Assembly: GCA_000433635.1 (NCBI GenBank) | Contig: HF997933.1 | Coordinates: 1-17,011, forward strand | Source of the DNA: Ruminococcus sp. CAG:254 | Lineage (GTDB): Bacteria; Bacillota; Clostridia; Oscillospirales; Ruminococcaceae | Direction of reading: 5' to 3' | DNA: 17,011 bases | Part shown: positions 13,762 to 17,011 of the stretch, one piece after another | Position numbering within the stretch: the stretch's first letter is position 1 | How the letters are laid out: the number at the start of each line of letters is the position of its first letter | Made by a program: the position numbers and the translations under genes | Notes under the pieces: model-generated | The model's database searches: none | Told to the model about the DNA's origin: nothing | What the model saw: the letters and a program-made list of their open reading frames with translations, nothing else

Positions 13762-14433
13762 TTATTCCAAATCCAGACGTTCCTCCATCAGTTCCAGCAG
13801 GGCATCACAAACTTCATGGAATCCCATGTTGGTGGTGTCAATCAGAACGGCATCTTCTGCCTGCCGCAGCGGAGCAATTTCCCGATGGGTGTCCTGATAG
13901 TCCCGTTTCTTGATGTCTTGCAAAATCTGTTCATAGGTGGGAGCGTCCGGTTTTTCCTGTAATTCGAGATACCGCCGGCTGGCACGTTCTTCCGGAGAAG
14001 CTGTCAGGAAAATTTTCAGGTCAGCGTCCGGCAGTACCACCGTTCCAATATCTCTGCCATCCATGATGACATGATGTTCTTTTGCAATCTTCTGCTGTAA
14101 ATCAAAGAGAAAATCCCGCACTTCCGGAATGGCAGAAACCTTGGAAGCCAGCATGGAAATTTCTGGTGTCCGAATATCATCTGTCACGTCTTCTCCGTTG
14201 AGCAGAATGCACTGTGTTCCGCCGATGAACTTGATTTTCAAATCAATCTTCGGCAGCTGCCGGATAATATCCTGTTTGTTGCACAAATTGTGCTGTTGGG
14301 TATACAGGGCAATTGCACGGTACAGTGCCCCTGTATCCACGTAGATAAAGCCCAACTCGGCAGCAAGTTCTCTTGCAATACTACTCTTACCCGCTCCGGC
14401 AGGGCCGTCAATGGCGACATTCATGGTTTTCAT
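13762..14433 (-). CDS. cmk: Cytidylate kinase
   Basis: Phosphorylates CMP and dCMP with ATP, in nucleotide salvage and RNA/DNA precursor supply. The 223-residue protein is of normal length. It shows the P-loop GPAGAGKSS (10-18), the nucleotide-monophosphate site YVDTGALYRA (31-40), the conserved DGRDIGT (125-131) and the lid segment with KRDYQDTHRE (176-185). ATG 14433 has AAAAGGAG about 7 bases upstream, with a second AAAGGAG slightly earlier. It is 13 bases ahead of plsC. The order BaiN-like, cmk, plsC, ispH is a familiar neighbourhood in Clostridia. It is separated from the upstream gene by 104 bases, the largest gap in this operon. Confidence 0.96.
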   Translation of the reverse strand: MKTMNVAIDGPAGAGKSSIARELAAELGFIYVDTGALYRAIALYTQQHNLCNKQDIIRQLPKIDLKIKFIGGTQCILLNGEDVTDDIRTPEISMLASKVSAIPEVRDFLFDLQQKIAKEHHVIMDGRDIGTVVLPDADLKIFLTASPEERASRRYLELQEKPDAPTYEQILQDIKKRDYQDTHREIAPLRQAEDAVLIDTTNMGFHEVCDALLELMEERLDLE

Positions 14434-14537
14434 AGCGAACTCCTTTTTTCTCCTTTACTTGCAGCAGAACTGCTGCGATCAATAAAAATAAAATCCATCT
14501 ATTTCAAGCCGGCAGTTTCTCCGGCACGAAATCATTT
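14434..14537 (-). other. Spacer between the BaiN-like gene and cmk, with two small inverted repeats
   Basis: Contains GCCGG/CCGGC (14508-14512 with 14521-14525) just after the upstream stop codon, and GCAGCA/TGCTGC (14461-14466 with 14471-14476) just before the cmk ribosome-binding sites. Neither is followed by a clear U-run on the - strand. A TTGAAA lies in the AT-rich middle, without a good -10 partner. A weak terminator or promoter is possible, but nothing firm can be called. Confidence 0.3.
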
Positions 14538-15776
14538 TCATAAACTGCCAATGGCATCCGCTGCACAAGCGGCAGTGGAAAAGGCAATCTGTAAATTAAA
14601 TCCTCCGGTGTATGCGTCCACATCCAGCACTTCCCCAGCAAAATACAAGCCCTCACAGCATTTGGATGCCATAGTTTTCGCCTGTACTTCCCGAACAGAA
14701 ACGCCGCCCCGTGTAATAATCGCTTCTTTCAGCGAACGTCTTGCAGTGATATGCAGCGGAAATGCCTGCAAGCCCTGCACCAAAATCCGGCGTTGTTCTT
14801 TTGTCAGAGCATTCGCCTTGGTTTCCGGCGGAATGTGAACCGCTTCCAGAAAAACGGGAACAAGTTTCAACGGCAGCAGCCCTCGGAAAATCGTGCCCAT
14901 TGCCTGATTGGGGTGGGCGGCACAATCTCGCTGTATGCGTTTGTCCAGCTGTTCCGGTGTTAAGCCGGGTTTCAGGTTCAACACCAGCCGACAGCTGCCA
15001 TCTTTCGGAATCTGCTCCGGCAGCAGAGAACTTGCCGTCAGTACCAACGGCCCTGAAACCCCGAAATGTGTGAACAACATCTCTCCCAATGCATCATAGC
15101 AGCATTTTTTCCCATTGTACAGTTTCAGGGAAACATTCCGCAGGGAAAGCCCCATCAAGTCACTGCACCATTTTTCCTGTACTTCCAGCGGAACAAGTGC
15201 TGGCAGCGGTGGCACAATTGTATGCCCTGCCTGCTTTGCCAGCGTATAGCCATCCCCCGTAGACCCCGTTGCCGGATAGGATGCCCCACCAGCTGCCAGC
15301 AGCACACAATTTGCAGCATACTGCTTACCAGAGGCAGTCTGTACGCCAGTACAGCGACCGTCTTGCAGTAACAATTGCTGCACGGTTTCCCGATAAACGG
15401 GAATCCCTGCCCGTTTCAGGGCACGCTGCAACGCTGCAACAATATCTTCTGCTCGGTCACTCACCGGAAATACTCGGTTACCCCGTTCCACTTTCAGCGG
15501 AACACCCAGCTGTTCAAAATATGCCATCACATCTTCCGGCATCCAGCGAGCAAACGCACTGTACAAGAACTTTGGATTTCTCGGCACATTTGCCATGAGC
15601 GTATCCAAATCACAGGCATTGGTGAGATTGCAGCGACCTTTTCCGGTAATCCGCAATTTTCTCCCAATTTGCCCATTTTTTTCTAAGATGATACAGTGTT
15701 TTCCGGCTTTCGCCAGCAGCAGAGCAGCCACCGTTCCGGCAGCTCCTCCACCAATGATGAATACATCTGCTTCCAT
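14538..15776 (-). CDS. BaiN-like FAD-dependent oxidoreductase (HI0933 family)
   Basis: A 412-residue flavoprotein of the HI0933/BaiN-like family, often annotated NAD(P)/FAD-dependent oxidoreductase or aminoacetone-oxidase-like. One clostridial member takes part in bile-acid dehydroxylation, but most have no known substrate, and none is claimed here. The N-terminal dinucleotide fold has IIGGGAAG (7-14), the acidic E32 and the family stretch GRKLRITGKGRCNLTN (38-53). The C-terminal FAD motif is GLYFAGEVLDVDAYTGGFNL. ATG 15776 directly follows the stop of the DUF3006 gene (TAAATG), which suggests coupled translation. The Shine-Dalgarno GAGGAAGGG lies inside that upstream gene's end. Confidence 0.92.
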   Translation of the reverse strand: MEADVFIIGGGAAGTVAALLLAKAGKHCIILEKNGQIGRKLRITGKGRCNLTNACDLDTLMANVPRNPKFLYSAFARWMPEDVMAYFEQLGVPLKVERGNRVFPVSDRAEDIVAALQRALKRAGIPVYRETVQQLLLQDGRCTGVQTASGKQYAANCVLLAAGGASYPATGSTGDGYTLAKQAGHTIVPPLPALVPLEVQEKWCSDLMGLSLRNVSLKLYNGKKCCYDALGEMLFTHFGVSGPLVLTASSLLPEQIPKDGSCRLVLNLKPGLTPEQLDKRIQRDCAAHPNQAMGTIFRGLLPLKLVPVFLEAVHIPPETKANALTKEQRRILVQGLQAFPLHITARRSLKEAIITRGGVSVREVQAKTMASKCCEGLYFAGEVLDVDAYTGGFNLQIAFSTAACAADAIGSL

Positions 15777-15992
15777 TTAGTCCCTTCCTCTTTTTCGTTT
15801 TCGCATCCGTTCCAACATCCGATTTCGACGTTCTTCCGTTGCAGCAGTATCTACTTCATAGTGGTCATGAACCCATTGCAGAACATCGCCATCCCGTGCC
15901 CCCTCCGGCATCTGGTCTGCTGATACCGTCTGCATTCCCGTGTCAGTTTCCAGAACGGCAACGCCATCATCCATGCGGTCAATGATGATCAT
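15777..15992 (-). CDS. DUF3006 domain protein
   Basis: A 71-residue protein matching DUF3006: the start MIIIDRMDDGVAVLETD, a middle MPEGARDGDVLQW, and a charged end rich in Arg and Glu (52-71). These small proteins are commonly encoded directly beside ComEC-like metallo-beta-lactamase-fold hydrolases, as here. The role is unknown, possibly a partner of that enzyme. The start overlaps the upstream stop by 4 bases (ATGA), with AAGGAG about 8 bases before it. The stop abuts the next start, so it is translationally linked on both sides. Confidence 0.82.
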   Translation of the reverse strand: MIIIDRMDDGVAVLETDTGMQTVSADQMPEGARDGDVLQWVHDHYEVDTAATEERRNRMLERMRKRKRGRD

Positions 15993-16957
15993 GATGCATA
16001 CTCCTTATCAAACGACCACTTCAATTCCCCGTCCTCTACCTTACAGATGACTGTTCCATCTAAATCCGTCCGGTAAATCTTATCGCAGTAAACGCCAAGA
16101 CGGTCGAGTGCTTCTTCATGCGGATGACCATAGGAATTATCTGTTCCGCAGGAAATCACTGCATAGGTTGGTTGAATCTGCTCCAGCAGGGCTTCACTGG
16201 AAGAAGTCCGGCTGCCGTGGTGACCTGCCTTAAAGACATCCGCATGCATGCCATCAAATACGCCGCTTTCCAGCCAGTCCGCTTCTTCGTCCTTTTCTGC
16301 ATCGCCCGTAAACAGGAATGTTTTTCCGCCGCAATTCAAATATGCTGCCATGGAATAATCATTCAGGGAAGAATAGGTTTTTCCGGCTGGCGGTGCAATG
16401 AGTTCCAGTGTAGTACTGCCGCCTAAATTCAAGGTCTGCTTTTCCGATACAAAGGTAGGGTCAATGTGGTTGTCTTCAATGCCATCCAAAAATGCTTCAT
16501 AGACTCGTGTCGTCGGCACATCTTTGTCCGGCACTTCCGGCAGCAGCACCATGGAAACGGTCAAATCAGAAGAAACGGCTGCATCTTCCAACACATCTAC
16601 CAATCCGCCGATGTGGTCAGAATGCGGATGAGAAGCAATCATGTAATCAATGGTGGTAACACCATATTTCTTCAGGTCGTCCAGTACGACACTGCCCTGA
16701 TCTCGTTCACCGCCGTCAATCAAGACGGTTTTTCCGGCTGCCTGAATCAGAACGCTGTCCCCCTGTCCAACATCCAGAAAAGAAACGGTTGCACTCGCAT
16801 TGGAATCCACCGCTGGTGCACAGCCGAACACTTTTGCACCGCCTGCAAAGGCAACGACAATCAGTGCAATCAGCCCAATGATTTTTTCTTTCTGCTGGTT
16901 GGCTTTCTGTTTGCCGTTTTTGGCGGCTGGTTGTTTGCTTTTTTGGGTTGCTGCCAT
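15989..16957 (-). CDS. ComEC/Rec2-like metallo-beta-lactamase-fold hydrolase, membrane-anchored
   Basis: A 322-residue protein with a lysine/glutamine-rich N-terminus (1-25), one hydrophobic segment (26-45) and an exported or anchored MBL domain. Metal-binding motifs are SHPHSDHIGG (109-118), TGD with D218, and AGHHGS (244-249). The domain start VSFLDVGQGDSVLI (58-71) is typical of the ComEC C-terminal hydrolase. Full ComEC has a large channel domain that is absent here, so this is a stand-alone relative, perhaps an extracellular nuclease or phosphodiesterase. C46, after the hydrophobic segment (VFGC), could be a lipidation site but is not a canonical lipobox. ATG 16957 follows GGAGG with a good gap. 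It is the first gene seen of the right-hand operon. Confidence 0.88.
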   Translation of the reverse strand: MAATQKSKQPAAKNGKQKANQQKEKIIGLIALIVVAFAGGAKVFGCAPAVDSNASATVSFLDVGQGDSVLIQAAGKTVLIDGGERDQGSVVLDDLKKYGVTTIDYMIASHPHSDHIGGLVDVLEDAAVSSDLTVSMVLLPEVPDKDVPTTRVYEAFLDGIEDNHIDPTFVSEKQTLNLGGSTTLELIAPPAGKTYSSLNDYSMAAYLNCGGKTFLFTGDAEKDEEADWLESGVFDGMHADVFKAGHHGSRTSSSEALLEQIQPTYAVISCGTDNSYGHPHEEALDRLGVYCDKIYRTDLDGTVICKVEDGELKWSFDKEYAS

Positions 16958-17011
16958 TTTGAAGTGCCTCCATTTCGTCTTGCAGCTGCTGTGGCAGGCT
17001 GCCGAGTTGAT
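16958..17011 (-). other. Right edge upstream of the MBL gene
   Basis: Only 54 bases, containing the ribosome-binding site of the MBL gene (GGAGG at about 16967-16971) and no visible promoter. Two other frames stay open from the edge into the MBL gene. One starts with residues like LGSLPQQLQDEMEALQNG, so the end of an upstream - strand gene could overlap here, but this cannot be settled from the window. Confidence 0.25.

Overview
This is a 17 kb stretch of ordinary bacterial chromosome, almost fully coding, with moderate G+C and strong Shine-Dalgarno sites (AAGGAGG type). It looks like a Gram-positive Clostridia genome, most likely a gut Ruminococcus/Oscillospiraceae member. The indications are an IspH-ribosomal protein S1 fusion preceded by BaiN-like oxidoreductase, cmk and plsC, the lepA-hemW pairing, a DUF3784 membrane protein and sigma-A type promoters. 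The family placement is inference. I see no phage, transposase, CRISPR array, tRNA or rRNA.

Left part (about 1-6560, + strand). A good promoter (102-130) drives nadE (glutamine-dependent NAD synthetase). It is followed by a 296-bp tandem duplication of the nadE 3' end, then pyrE and a strong terminator. Next come a flavin reductase-like protein and an HD-domain phosphohydrolase. A second near-consensus promoter (4458-4487) starts a three-gene unit: a TPR protein, a DUF3784 membrane protein and a Nudix hydrolase. A bidirectional terminator (6588-6631) separates this half from the converging - strand genes.

Middle part (6638-10889, - strand). Read in the direction of transcription: an HxlR-family regulator, a promoter bracketed by an 8-bp inverted repeat, a YcxB-like membrane protein, lepA (elongation factor 4), a small zinc-ribbon membrane protein and hemW.

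Right part (11047-16957, - strand). A tightly packed operon entering from the right edge or starting near it: ComEC-like metallo-beta-lactamase-fold protein, DUF3006 protein, BaiN-like flavoprotein, cmk, plsC and the ispH-S1 fusion, ending at a strong terminator. Genes are joined by two ATGA overlaps and one TAAATG junction.

No clearly new multi-gene system is present. The most interesting signals are regulatory or evolutionary. (1) The ispH-S1 fusion carries an internal Shine-Dalgarno and ATG at the domain boundary, plus an AT-rich promoter-like element inside the ispH part, so it may also make free S1 protein. (2) The nadE tail is tandemly duplicated, and the second copy is decaying. (3) An inverted repeat brackets the lepA-operon promoter next to the HxlR gene.
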